Shown one piece after another: positions 10,984 through 23,412 of a DNA stretch of 64,000 bases. Under the pieces are notes generated by a model, which did not search any database, had not been told where the DNA came from, and saw only the letters and a list, made by a program, of their open reading frames with translations. Each line of letters begins with the position of its first letter. The stretch's first letter is position 1. A program made the position numbers and the translations under genes. Source of the DNA: Cristatella mucedo (lineage: Eukaryota; Bryozoa; Phylactolaemata; Cristatellidae); assembly GCA_009760855.2 (NCBI GenBank), contig WPIO01000111.1, forward strand, positions 1,093,501-1,157,500, in the 5' to 3' direction.

Positions 10984-12215
10984 CGAGGTAATGTATCTCC
11001 GTCAGCAACTCCACAAAGTCATAAAGACTATGTGGGCGTTACGCAGGAGAGTTTTGAATAGCACACTCACAGCCTAAGCGGCTTTCGGTACGCATTCGGT
11101 AGCCAACAGACTTCGTCTCACGCAACACAGAGAAAGTGGGAAGCATAGCAGAGTTAGGAGAGCAGTTGAGGTAGTGAGTAGCATAGAAGTAGCAGTTCAG
11201 GACCGCTGAAAAAGATGTGCCATAGTCGGCAGTTGGAGAGTAGATGTCGTTGCGTAAGAATCGTGGAAGCGAGTTCCACAGTCTAGGACCTGCAGAGCTA
11301 AAGCTTCTGTCGCCAACAGTCTTTAAGCGGAGGAATGGGACAGCTAATTTATTGTCTACACAGGACCTAAGGGCGCGAACAGGCTGAAACTGATGCAGCA
11401 ATTCAGCTAGGTACGAAGGAGCCAAGCCGTGGCGGGCCTTGTGGGTCAGCCTAAGAACTTTGCTCTGTATCCTTTGCTGAACCGGCATCCATCCTAGCTC
11501 TTCCAGCAAAGGTGACACGTGCTCAAACCGCTGGGACTTGAAGACCAGCCTTGCAGCCATATTCATAGTCCGCTGTAGTGGCATAATAGCTTTCTTTGGT
11601 AGCCCAGTCAAAAGGGAGTTACAATAATCAAGCCGAGACAGAACTAAAGAGCTAGTTACATTTTTTACAAGCCACTGTGGGAGACAGCTTCTAATCTTGG
11701 ATAGGGATTGGATGTAATGGCTAGCTGTAGAGGCAGTCTTCTGAATGAAGCTTTTGAAATTGAGGCGGCTGTCGAACACGACACCTAGATTACGAGCACG
11801 TGGTGAAGGTCGCACAATAGCATCGCCTATTAGAACAGCAAAGCCTTTTAATCCAGCCACACGTTTAGGGTGTCCTATGAGAAGCAGTTCGGTTTTATCG
11901 TCATTTAATTTCAGGAAGTTGTCAGACATCCAGGATCGAATATCGGCAAGGCAAGCATTCAGTTTCTCAGTTGCTGCAGCAGATTCCGACGGTTTAAATG
12001 ACAAATACAACTGAGTATCGTCAGCATAGCAGTGATATCCTATTCCATGGGTCTTAATCACTTTTCCCAGAGGTTGCGTATAAATGGAGAACAGCAAGGG
12101 ACCAAGTACAGACCCTTGAGGGACTCCACAGGTGACCCTTCTCATGTCTGAGACCTGACCCCCACACGACACGGATTGAACACGATCAGACAAGTATGAT
12201 TTAAACCAGGCTAGT
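10984..12215 (-). mobile_element. LINE B, 5'-truncated, open reverse-transcriptase frame
   Basis: The - strand encodes the reverse-transcriptase palm and thumb of an L2/CR1-like non-LTR element: [16 protein letters not shown], the catalytic [25 protein letters not shown], then [16 protein letters not shown] and a C-terminal [14 protein letters not shown]. The intact YADD means the palm could be catalytic, but the fingers and endonuclease are missing. The frame is uninterrupted from about 12210 to 11039. The 3' region ends in GGAGATACATTAC. It is almost identical to the copy at 16618-18360, so both are recent. Confidence 0.9.
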
Positions 12216-12477
12216 AGATGTAATGTATCAGATCCAGGGAGAGCGCCCGCCGCGCCAGTTTGCGCCAGCTTACCCGACTGCAGAAGCTGGGTGGGACGTA
12301 GCGGATCACGATCGGAGGCGGAGGTAGGACGGTAGCTCGTCATGCCGTTGCTTAAGAGCTGGAGCAGCCGGTGAGGTCGGCCGAGGAGAGCCAGACGGTG
12401 ACGGAGTGTGTAGTTTGTGCCCTCCACCACTTCAAAGCAGCGGCTGAACAGATGCTTGGTTAACAGCTTCTTGAAAT

Positions 12478-12553
12478 TGAAAACTGCTGTAAAGTGCATT
12501 GAAAAAGATTTGGTTCTCTGAGGCTTGCATTTCAAACCTATTATTATTATTAC
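12478..12553 (+). mobile_element. LINE/SINE-type 3' tail with (ATT)n
   Basis: GCTGTAAAGTGCATTGAAAA, GGTTCTCTGAGG and a terminal ATTATTATT resemble the A-type tail but with different intervening bases, so this may be a third related family. A similar tail lies at 30280-30380. Confidence 0.5.
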
Positions 12554-12629
12554 TGCTCCACGGATTGCAGGAGAGGGGTTGCGTTGGGTGGGATGGGAGG
12601 TAGAGAAGTTCTCTTTGTAAACATAGCCT

Positions 12630-12778
12630 TCGATAAGGCAATCTTCTAGGTTAGGTGGTTTAGCCGGCGCTTCGTCCAGAATGAGAAGCGCTTGCAGGTG
12701 TAGGTGATTTTCCTGGAGATATTTCCTAACGTCACGACTCAATGTCCCGCAGGCTTCACACATCTTCGGGTTTGCCAC
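12630..12778 (-). pseudogene. pogo/Tigger-like DDE transposase fragment
   Basis: The - strand reads [20 protein letters not shown] followed by [20 protein letters not shown]. This corresponds to the segment of Tigger/pogo (DDE_1, Tc1-mariner superfamily) transposases around the second catalytic aspartate, usually LLxLDNAPxHPP. The Asp is kept, but the usual Asn after it is Glu and the His is Lys. About 50 codons remain; the DNA-binding and other catalytic parts are gone. It is open in the same frame as the downstream LINE B, giving one 579-codon chimeric frame. Confidence 0.55.
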
Positions 12779-12932
12779 ATTAAGCTATGTATCCTGTAGC
12801 TTTTTGAACAGAATCTTTCGTGAATTAATTATAAGCTTTGGGATTTTACGAATGACTAATGAGCGTCGATTTAACCTTGCAGTCACCACACACTGGTTAA
12901 CCAAGCTATCCAAAAACGAGCTACAAAATATT

Positions 12933-13005
12933 TGGAGATGCCGGGTATCGATCCCGGTGCCTCTCGCATGCTAAGCGAGCGCTCTACCATTTGAGCTACA
13001 CCCCC
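12933..13005 (-). tRNA. tRNA-Ala (AGC), copy 2
   Basis: Identical over 73 nt to copy 1, including G3:U70 and anticodon AGC. A TTTT run follows the 3' end on the - strand (AAAA near 12925). It points towards copy 1, with the truncated LINE B and Tigger remnant between them. Confidence 0.97.
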
Positions 13006-13952
13006 TCTCTACAGTTAACAGCCTTATTGTAGTATTTGTTGGCTCCTGTCTCAATCTTTTCTATGAGACTGATGGTCGGAGCGCATCCGCAATTAGCCAA
13101 TCGCTCGCTAGGCTTTCGTCGTACGCGCCCGCGAACTCCAGCGTCGCCAGCAGACGTCCGGCACCGTTAAAACCGGAAAGCGCCACTTTATACGCGGCCG
13201 CGGCGGCTCGCCCGGCGCGCGCTTCCCTAACCCCCACCACCCCGAATCGACCGCCGGCGGCATCGCAGGCGGCAAGCGGAAGAGTGCGCTACAGGCCACC
13301 TTCTATCATTAGCGTGTCTGTGGCTTTCCGGCACCGGCACGCTGGCGCCCGGACGGCTGAGGGACGAGCGCGCGCCGACGCCAAGCGTAAACAAGTCGAT
13401 TGCCCGCCAACCGCCGTCGCCTCCGCGGGTCCAGCGCGCCGGCGCCGTAGGGCCAGTGCGTCGCCGCCGCCGCCGCCACCGCTGCTAGCCATTGTTTGTC
13501 AGCGCTCGGCACTCGCAGACGGGCACGTCGCGAGCGCTGACGAGACCGGAAGTCAGCGGACGGGCCGCTGAGCAGGCGGTGCAAAATATGCAGGCTGCGA
13601 ACCAACATTGCTCGCACCATGCACGCCGGACTATTGCGGCAAGATGGACGTAAGCCGGACATAAGCCGGCTGATCGGCGGGTCGTCTTGCGGGCTCGCGC
13701 GGGACGCTCAATTGGCGGTCCCGGAAGCCACTTCACTTCGGCAACATCTCCGGCCAGGCGGCAGGCAGCCGACCGAGCATGCAAGGCAGACGGCCCGAGG
13801 CGGAGTGGGTGGGAGGCCCTCGTGTGGCGGCCTTTTTCAAACCCATGCTGCGACCGAGCGCTGGAGGTCGTCGCCGGGCAAGTGGTCGACGAGCTTGCTC
13901 TCTTGCAATTGCTGACGACTACAGACAAAGGGCACGCGGCGATAGCTTCGCG
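13006..13952. other. GC-rich upstream flank of tRNA-Ala copy 2
   Basis: CpG-rich sequence with overlapping open frames on four frames. An ATG near 13618 reaches a donor-like GTAAGC after about 11 codons, but no partner acceptor is found. No gene is claimed. Confidence 0.3.
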
Positions 13953-14062
13953 GGTCTAGAACATCTCCACCGGAGGTCTAGGACATCTACGCCAGAGATC
14001 TAGCACAAATACTCGGGAGGTCTGGGACATTTACGCCAGAGGTCTAGGACATCTTCCCTGGC
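13953..14062. repeat. 22-bp minisatellite, five units
   Basis: Five back-to-back 22-bp units each begin GGTCTAG or a variant (GATCTAG, GGTCTGG), most followed by GACAT. Spacing is exactly 22 although the units differ by several substitutions, so the array is old but has no indels. Confidence 0.85.
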
Positions 14063-14687
14063 GCGCTCGAGCGCGCTGGCGGAATGGACATTCGAAAGGC
14101 AAGGACTGGGTAGCCACGCTTATGTTCAGGCAAGATTGCATCGACATGACGGCATGCTAAAGCAGCCAGATAACACTAGTAGCAATAAACTTGCATAGCG
14201 CACTCTCAGCGCTTAATCGCCTATTACGTCGGTTGTTCACTCTTCACGGCTCCTGAGCAATAATGGCTAGGAATCAAGTATGGGATAATCTACGGCCAAA
14301 GCCGAATAAAACCACACGGCTTGTTGTGGGTTATCGGTTGCTCCCGGAAATGGCGCATGCATTTGAGCTGATTTTAGCTCTGGGCTGCGGAGTACGTCAC
14401 TCAGTGTACGTCAGAGCCGCGATGGTACACTAGGTGTCGCTATACAAAAGAGGCGGTTTAATCAGCTAGGATTTATTTATCATTTATTTTTATTTATGGC
14501 CGCTGTTGAACGCCTATAGAACTCTTTTGCAGTCAAATGCACTTCTCTACACTCTAAATGTGGAATCGTAATGTTAAAGTCACGTGGGCTCTTCGTCACT
14601 GCATACTCCGCTGCTGCCGGCATACCTGCGCATGTTGCCGTTGCACCTACGAGTCGCCAGCCGCTATACGCGGTTCAGGCGTCATCT
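14063..14687. other. Spacer, nothing supported
   Basis: No repeat family or gene recognised. Confidence 0.4.
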
Positions 14688-14826
14688 GCCGAGCTGGTTT
14701 GGTTCAGCGGTTAAGGTGCTCGCCCCGACCGAGGTCTGGCTGTGGTCATTGGCTCGAGCTCCGCGGACAGCGCGAGCGCCGGAATAGAGATTAAGTACTC
14801 TTTGGGCGCTACGCAAATAAATTATG
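14688..14826 (+). mobile_element. SINE family 1
   Basis: The head GCCGAGCTGGTTTGGTTCAG and GCGGTTAAGGTGCTCGCCCC gives a clear A box; the B-box region is diverged (GGCTCGAGCTCCG). The 3' part reads AATAGAGATTAAGTACTC and ends AAATAAATTATG. Confidence 0.75.
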
Positions 14827-15173
14827 TTTTTTAATTTTTATATTCGTCGCGCATCGGCAATGACTAGCACTGCTGCAAGCCCTGCGCTTTCGGCCTAGCT
14901 CTTACCTGACGTGGAGTGGAGGCCGCCGCTCCTCACGTCAGTGACGCAGGGGCGAAGAAAGAAAAATTAGCTCGCTAAATCGCGAAAGCTAGCGGAAGCT
15001 CTACAATCGAGCAGCAAATGCGGCGGCTAATCAACACCTATCAAGTCCAATCTGTCTTTCAGCGCGTTCCGCTGTCCGCTAGTGGTCGTCAGCGGCCACG
15101 TTCACTGATCGTAGCCAGTGACACGTTTGTAGCCCTCTCGTCCTTCATTTAGTCTCTAACTATTTGTAGCCTT

Positions 15174-16142
<969 letters not shown>

Positions 16143-16315
16143 GCATGTTGACCCTGTGCATGTCACCCCTAACCATGGTATTCATGTTGTTTATCAAGCG
16201 TGATATTACTCACCGTTCAATCGCGTTTCCCTTTGCAGCGAATGTAAAGCGCCTAGAAAGAGATTGAGTTCTCTGAGGGCTCTTTATCAAGTGCATTATT
16301 ATTATTATTATTATT
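16143..16315 (+). mobile_element. LINE A 3' tail
   Basis: Well-preserved non-coding 3' end from GCATGTTGACCCTGTGCATG to GGGCTCTTTATCAAGTGC and (ATT)n. Confidence 0.85.
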
Positions 16316-16617
16316 AGGATTTGGGCAGGACTGCCGAGTCATCGTCTGCCGTCCACCGCTCGTGAGCCTGCGGCTGCTAACGCAGTCTGAGCCGTCGTAG
16401 GGTCTCCGCCCAGTGCTCGTAGGCGGCACAAATCGTGTTCCCTCACACTCACCCTTCGCGGACGCACAATCCGCAGTTCAGAAGAACATGTTAGATATCG
16501 GATGCTTCGTACGCAGCAATTCGCCGCCCGCGAGGGCGCGTGGCTTCCTACTGCAATTCTTCTAATCATTCCTACTACAATTCTCTCCCGAACGGAGCAG
16601 GTAGAGCGAATTAGCTG
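16316..16617. other. Spacer, nothing supported
   Basis: A short stretch between an A tail and a B 3' end, with no recognisable content. Confidence 0.4.
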
Positions 16618-18360
16618 ATGATGTAATGTATCTCCGTCAGTAACTCCACAAAGTCATAAAGACCATGTGGGTGTTACGCAGGAGAATTTTGTATAGCACA
16701 CTCACAGCCTAAGCGGCTTTCGGTACGCATTCGGTAGCCAACAGACTTCGTCTCACGCAACAAAGAGAAAGTGGGAAGCATAGCAGAGTTAGGAGAGCAG
16801 TTGAGGTAGTGAGTAGCATAGAAGTAGCAGTTCAGGACCGCTGAAAAAGATGTGCCATAGTCGGCAGTTGGAGAGTAGATGTCGTTGCGTAAGAATCGTG
16901 GAAGCGAGTTCCACAGTCTAGGACCTGCAGAGCTAAAGCTTCTGTCGCCAACCGTCTTTAAGCGGAGGAATGGGACAGCTAATTTACTGTCTACACAGGA
17001 CCTGAGGGCGCGAACAGGCTGAAACTGATGCAGCAATTCAGCTAGGTACGAAGGAGCCAAGCCGTGGCGGGCCTTGTGGGTCAGCCTAAGAACTTTGCTC
17101 TGTATCCTTTGCTGAACCGGCATCCATCCTAGCTCTTCCAGCAAAGGTGACACGTGCTCAAACCGCTGGGACTTGAAGACCAGCCTTGCAGCCATATTCA
17201 TAGTCCGCTGTAGTGGCATAATAGCTTTCTTTGGTAGCCCAGCCAAAAGGGAATTACAATAATCAAGCCGAGACAGAACTAAAGAGCTAGTTACATTTTT
17301 TTTTTTTTTTACAAGCCACTGTGGGAGACAGCTTCTAATCTTGGATAGGGATTGGATGTAATGGCTAGCTGTAGAGGCAGTCTTCTGAATGAAGCTTTTG
17401 AAATTGAGGTAGCTGTCGAACACGACACCTAGATTACGAGCACGTGGTGAAGGTCGCACAATAGCATCGCCTATTAGAACAGCAAAGCCTTTTAATCCAG
17501 CCACACGCTTAGGGTGTCCTATGAGAAGCAGTTCGGTTTTATCGTCATTTAATTTCAGGAAGTTGTCAGACATCCAGGATCGAATATCGGCAAGGCAAGC
17601 ATTCAGTTTCTCAGTTGCTGCAGCAGATTCCGGCGGTTTAAATGACAAATACAACTGAGTATCGTCAGCATAGAAGTGATATCCTATTCCATGGGCCTTA
17701 ATCACTTTTCTCAGAGGTTGCGTACAAATGGAGAACAGCAAGGGACCAAGTACAGACCCTTGAGGGACTCCACAGGTGACCCTTCTCATGTCTGAGACCT
17801 GACCCCCACACGACACGGATTGAACACGATCAGACAAGTATGATTTCAACCACGCCAGTGCTTCGTCTGCCAGACCGATCGTTGTTCTCAATCGTTCAAG
17901 CAGAACTTCGTGATCAATGGTGTCGAAGGCAGCAGATAGATCTAGAAGAGCTAGGGCAGAGACATTCCCGTCATCGTTGCCGCATAGAATGTCCTTGTTA
18001 ACGCGAGGAGAGCAGCTTCAGCGGAGCCTCTTGAACCCTGACTGAAATGTTTCTAAAATTTCATTCTTTTCAGTATGTGCAACCAGCTGCTTAGCGACAA
18101 TTTTTTCAAGTATCTTTGACGAAGTTAAAGGAGAAGGGAGGAAGGGGAGATAGTTTTTGAGGACCTCTGTATCGAATCCAGGCTTTTAAGCATGGGTCTA
18201 ACGATTGCCGATTTGAAGGACTTGTGTACAACTCCTTTCCCCAAAGAAGCAGTAAAAATCTCGGTTATGGCAGGGATAATTTGGTCTACTAGTGAAGATC
18301 ACAGAGATGACGCCCGAAAGTCTTCTGGGGACGTGCTCTTTTTACTAGACCTTATTATGG
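16618..18360 (-). mobile_element. LINE B, longest copy
   Basis: The - strand holds the 3' tail, the C-terminal region, [27 protein letters not shown] and, further upstream, LALLDLSAAFDTIDHEVLL with the first catalytic aspartate. It thus covers more of the palm than the copy at 10984. Upstream of about 18010 the frame is broken: FQSGFKRL is followed by a TGA. Inside the open part a run of 15 A (6 in the other copy) adds three in-frame lysines near 17300. No endonuclease remains. Confidence 0.88.
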
Positions 18361-18369
18361 TAGCCACAT

Positions 18370-21172
18370 AGCATGTAGAAACTTCAGAAAATCAATTAGT
18401 CATCGTAGGTCAAACGCAGTCCTAGATATTAATGCTGTTGCTAAAATTCGTCAACTGTGCATTGACAAAAGAAAAGCATCCCTGAGTCGCGGCGGTGACC
18501 GGAACCGCAAGCTCAGAGGCCGCTCGTTGGGCAGGAGCTGCGAGCTGAGTACCCGCTCGTTTGGTATTCCAAGCATTGTCTCGAACCGCTCAGCAAGCTC
18601 CCCAACATGCGTCACTGTGAATCTCTCTACCTTAGTGGTCATCAGTCCTGTTATAGCTCCATCTGCCCGACTTAGCGCTTGCCTTTGGAATCCTCGCTCA
18701 ATGGGCAATAAACCTCTGGTAATAAGCGACTTTATTTCTGACAATGGTCTCGACCTGCTCGCCCTAACTGAAACTTGGCTAAAATCAATAAACTGCCCGA
18801 CAATTAAAGACGCCACCCCATCTGGTTTCTAGTTCTTTCACACCCCTACATCAATCAAAACTGGAGGTGGAGTTACTATTATCGTGCGCTCAAAATTCAA
18901 CTTCAAGCCATTTGCAGTACCCTCGAAGCAGTCTTTTGAATTGATTGTCTTGGTCTCATCCGAAAACAAGCTACCGATAGTGGCAGTAGTCTATCGCCCA
19001 CCAGGTACCAAATCCTCCTTTATCTCAGATTTCTCCTTTCGACCTCATTTTGATTCTGTGTGCAAGAAATCGATCCTCTCGTTATGAGTGACTTCAACGT
19101 TCACTTAGATCGCTCAGACGGCCTATGGTTTACCACAGACATTAATCTAGCTATGGCTAGTAAGCTCAAGCATGAAAAAGCCTACAAAAGATCAGGACTG
19201 ACTGTCCATCGACAGGCATATGAGGACTACTGTAGGTCGTACCAATCGATCCTAGCAAAGGCTAAGTCTAGCTTCTATAAAAACATTGCTGAATCACAGA
19301 TGCACAATCCAAAAATGCTGATGTCATTGATCAACCATCTCCTCAACCGCTCCCAGATTAGCTCCTCAATTAATTATTCTTGCGATGATCTCGTCGATCA
19401 CTTCTCTCGATTATTTGTCCAGAAGATAGACAAGATGAGGGAGTCCATCCCTGCGATGACAACATCCCCCCTAGAATGCTGTCCCCCGATTCCTGGCTGC
19501 ACCTCAACTTCTACATTTAAGCAGGGCACCAGTGATTCGTCCTTAAGATCATATCTCAATCAAAAAAGACCACGAGTCCTTTGGACCCTATTCCCACTGC
19601 CCTGCCCCTAATCTCCCTTCTACCGTTCCTATCGAAGACACTGGAATGGGTCGTGGAGGACCAGCTGAACTCACATGTTGAAACTTCAAACCTTGCTAGT
19701 AAGTTCCAGTCTGGCTTTAGAGCTAATCACTCCACAGAATCCGTGTTGCTTAGAGTGTACAACGACCTGCTTAGGAATGCAGACATAGGTAGAATGTCTC
19801 TGCTTGTTTTGCTCGATCTTTCGGCAGCTTTTAATACTATCACAAAGTTGTTCTAGAGCGCCTCTCATCTCGCCTAAGCATCACTGGCACTGCTCTGCAA
19901 TGGTTCAGGTCCTATCTCAGTGGGGAACTCCACAGCATTGACGTAAATGAACAACGGTCATCGGAGGTACCTCTGAAATATGGGGCACCCCAGGGCTCCG
20001 TGCTTGGTCCAGTTATTTTCACGGTTTATGCTCTCCCTCTTGATGATGTGATTGCCAAGCACAATCAAGGTTTCACTTCTATGCGGAAGACAGTCAGTTG
20101 TACCATTGCTTTGATCCCTCCCAGCCTTCGAGCACCTCTAATTCTCTCAACTCACTTGCTGCATGTATTGATGACATCCGCACATGGATGGAAGAAAAGG
20201 TTCTTAAATTAAATGATGATAAAACTAACTTACTAGTTATGGGCGAACCTAGTGTGATTCAGAAATTGGAAAGGCTGACGCTCAAAATTGGCTCTGCCAG
20301 CATATCTCCTGTTGAATCTGCACAAAATCTAGGTGTCATGTTCCAAAGTGACCTCTCGTTTGACGACCACATCAGCTCTACCATCGAGTTTGCCTACTTT
20401 CAGCTACATAATATTGCTAAAATTTGGGCTTGTTTAGATAAGGACACCACGTCTAAGTAGGTCCATGCATTTGTGACATCCCATCTTGACTTCTGTAACT
20501 CACTGCTTGCTGGCCTACCGGTATGTGCAATCAGGCGATTACAGCTGGTGCAAAACTCCGCAGCGAGGCTTGTCTGTCGTGAGCGTCGCAGTTGCCAAAT
20601 CACACCACTTCTCGCCGACCTGCACTGGCTCCCATCAAGCAACGGATCGACTTCAAGGTTTTTGTTGCTCACTTTTAGGTAACTTCATTCTTTGGCTCCA
20701 GCCTATCTTTCAGATCTACTCCCCAACCAGGCCAAACATCTTACCTACCGCTTATCGGAATTCAACAGGTTACCTTGTAAAAAACTCAAATCCTTTGGAG
20801 ACCCTGCATTTAGTTCGTATGCTCCCAAAGCGTGGAACGCACTCCCGAATTGCGTCAGAACATCCCCTGACTTGACCACATTTAAAAAGAACTTAAAAAC
20901 ACACCCGCCTATTTAGGACAGCATTTAGAGGGTCCCTGTGATTCGCCTTTCATGTGCTTATCCGTGCTGACACTGTGCATGCTGCCGCTAACCACACTTG
21001 CACGCTGACCTTGTGCATGTCACTCTTAACCATGTTATTCATGTTGTTTATCAAGCATGATGTTACTCACCATTTAATCGCGTTTTCTTTGCAGCAAATG
21101 TAAAACGCCTAGAAATAGATTGAGTTCTATGAGGGCGCTTTATCAAGCGCATTATTATTACCATTATTATTA
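18370..21172 (+). mobile_element. LINE A, longest copy (endonuclease plus reverse transcriptase, broken)
   Basis: In order it carries a basic ORF2 start, an APE-type endonuclease segment (NPRSMGNKPLVISDF... LDLLALTETWL, later VMSDFNVHLD), a linker, [27 protein letters not shown], an FYAEDSQLY motif in place of [38 protein letters not shown] and WNALPNC, then the family 3' region and (ATT)n. An internal deletion lies near 19100 and several frameshifts and stops are present, so it is inactive. Sequence order fits the L2/CR1-like group. Confidence 0.88.
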
Positions 21173-21496
21173 TAAGAAAGGTAATAGGTTGTGATTCCAC
21201 AATTGATTAACCCGGAGGCGGCTTTATGGAGGCACGAATGTGCACAGTTTCATCAGTAAGGAAGGCTGAAAACCTTTCGCCTGAGCCGTTAATATCTGGG
21301 GAGTCAGACCTCTTAGCATCGGCCAATAAATTTTTACTGTCTTACAAATCTGTTTCGGGTCCGACCGCCGTAGAGACGCTTCTGCCTATACAGTTGAGGC
21401 TGTCAAGTCAGGTCATATTTTTTTTCGGTCAGCGGGCACTCGGACCTGCATTTAAATGCAACACTGGTATCTCCCTGTGATTTTCGACGGTAGAAG
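21173..21496. other. Spacer, nothing supported
   Basis: A short open frame of about 84 codons on + shows no domain. Confidence 0.35.
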
Positions 21497-21960
21497 TTAG
21501 TAATAATAATAAAAATACGTTTGCAAAGCGCCGTCAAAGAACTTGATCTCTTTCTAGTCATTTTGTATATGCCGCTAAGGAAGATTTTAGTACGGTTAAT
21601 TATAACTTGCACAATGTCAGCGCACAGAGGACAGATTTCACGTAGCTATTAAATCCTGTGACGGAGAGGTACGTTTTTCACTTTGCTTAAATCTCGCCAA
21701 GTCAGGAGATATCGTGATATTGTCGGCAGTGAATTCCGGGATTAGGAAGTAACAAGCAAAATGCATGGTTTTAATAGGAAGGATTCGAGATGGCATCAAC
21801 AAACAAATGAAATGACTCGAGTCAGAAGAGTGGAGAGTGGACGATGCCCAGCCTGATTAGGGAGTAGTTCCGATAGGTAGGCTGGAGCAACAGATTTAAG
21901 CGACCTAAAAGTGAGTAAGGAAAATCTTGAGATCGACCAGCTGATTTACGCAATAGCACT
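21497..21960 (-). mobile_element. LINE A 3' fragment, decayed
   Basis: The - strand tail (GAGATCAAGTTCTTTGACGG beside ATTATTATT) and farther right a block matching ...CTCCTGACTTGGCGAGATTT and the SLL region of the ORF end. Many indels. Confidence 0.6.
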
Positions 21961-22118
21961 ACACACGGATCTTGCTGCTTTCGCGCTAGTATAGAACTAT
22001 GCTCAAAACCCAGCCTCGTAATGATGCTGCTTTCAGCCGACACGCGACGAATACTAGCGTAGCCCTTAGCTATGTAATCGTGGATAGCTTCTCGAAGTAG
22101 ATAAATAAATTTAAATCC

Positions 22119-22277
22119 TAGCTTATTAAACAGCCTCTTTTTGTGTAGCGACAGAAGAGCCTTTACGGCTATCACCACCGCTTGCAGTGGCGATAAAGAA
22201 TCGCCCACCGCAGGAAATGAACCCACGACCTCGGGACCAAGGTCGTGAAAGCAACCGCCTTACCTAGTGTGCCATCA
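22119..22277 (-). mobile_element. SINE family 2
   Basis: The - strand reads GGCACACTAGGTAAGGCGG, GTCGTGGGTTCATTTCCTGC (B box mutated at the invariant TTCGA) and the conserved CACTGCAAGCGGTGGTGATA body. Confidence 0.8.
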
Positions 22278-22342
22278 CGGCTCACCGATGCCGGCAAGTA
22301 TGCCGACAGTAGAGAAACTCGGCGTCGTCGAGGAAGAGCATT

Positions 22343-22384
22343 CACACCCTAGGATAGCGAGTCCACACCCTAGGATAGCGAGTC
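22343..22384. repeat. 21-bp tandem duplication
   Basis: CACACCCTAGGATAGCGAGTC occurs twice without a gap and a third copy is cut short. Confidence 0.9.
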
Positions 22385-22625
22385 CACACCTGCCTTGGCC
22401 GTAGACTAGCGCATAACCGGCTCCTTGCGCGAGCAGCGAATAAGGAATGCCAGTCTGAATCTGCATGATTTAGCACCCAGCCGTTTCACTACAGCTGTTC
22501 CTGAACCGAAAAAACAGAGCTGGTAACGCGATGCGAGGGAAACAGCGGCGACAGAACTTGGCTCTCGACGAACGGCTAACAAGCCGAAGCATCGATACGC
22601 CCGCAGGCAGGTAAACGGTGAGCCG

Positions 22626-22790
22626 CGATGGCACACTAGGTAAGGCCGGCTGCTTTTCACGACCTCGGTCCCGAGGTCGTAGGTTCGAATCCTGCGGCAG
22701 TTGATTCTCTATCGCCGCTGCAAGCGGCGTTGATAGCCGTAAAGACTCTTCTATTGCTGTACAAAACGGTCTGCTAATTCAGCTGCTATA
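22626..22790 (+). mobile_element. SINE family 2
   Basis: Complete copy on +, with GATGGCACACTAGGTAAGG, CGTAGGTTCGAATCCTGCGG, GCTGCAAGCGGCGTTGATAG and TCTTCTATTGCTGTACAAAA. Confidence 0.82.
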
Positions 22791-22797
22791 TATTAAC

Positions 22798-22928
22798 GCT
22801 GTTGGCTACCGAATACGTACCGAAAGCCGCTTAGGCTGTGAGTGCGCTATACAAAACTGTCCTGCGTAACACCCACATGGTCTTTATGACTTTGTGGAGT
22901 TACTGACGGAGATACATTACATTACATT
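22798..22928 (+). mobile_element. LINE B 3' tail
   Basis: From TTGGCTACCGAATACGTACC through TGAGTGCGCTATACAAAACT to GGAGATACATTACATTACAT. It follows directly on the SINE. Confidence 0.85.
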
Positions 22929-23289
22929 AACGCGGTCAGTATTAGGATCGCTATAACGAGCGCGCATCCCGTCGTCGGAGCAGTCGATTCGACGGCCGCC
23001 GCAGTGGACTGCAGATGTCGAGCACCAGCGGTGGCGTGAGCGAAGTAGCGAACAGCTGCTATGGAGCCGTTGCAGCGAAGCTGACTGTCTGGTATATGCT
23101 TAGAAATTCTACTGCCGCGCGGCCGTAGATTGCGGCGGTCGTGGAATCCTTTCCCAATCGCTGTAAATCGGGAGCCACAATTAATGTCTAGGCAGTCGCG
23201 ACCTGGTTGACGCAGCGTGCCAACTTTTCCAACTGTTCCAACGGCACTCTGCACGCTTCCCCTCATGTGGCTCCGTCCACCGTTGTGCC

Positions 23290-23291
<2 letters not shown>
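22929..23291. other. Spacer, nothing supported
   Basis: No repeat or gene recognised. Confidence 0.4.
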
Positions 23292-23384
<93 letters not shown>

Positions 23385-23412
23385 GTGCGCACGCGCGCGT
23401 GTGTGCGTGTGG
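23292..23412. repeat. (CT)n followed by (GT/GC)n microsatellite
   Basis: About 88 bp of CT then a GTGC/GCGC/GTGT alternation able to take up left-handed DNA. Confidence 0.95.

Noticed and set aside
22626-22700. tRNA-like head of SINE 2 as a functional tRNA gene
   Set aside because: The B box is good, but the acceptor stem does not pair and the same head occurs with a SINE body in many copies.
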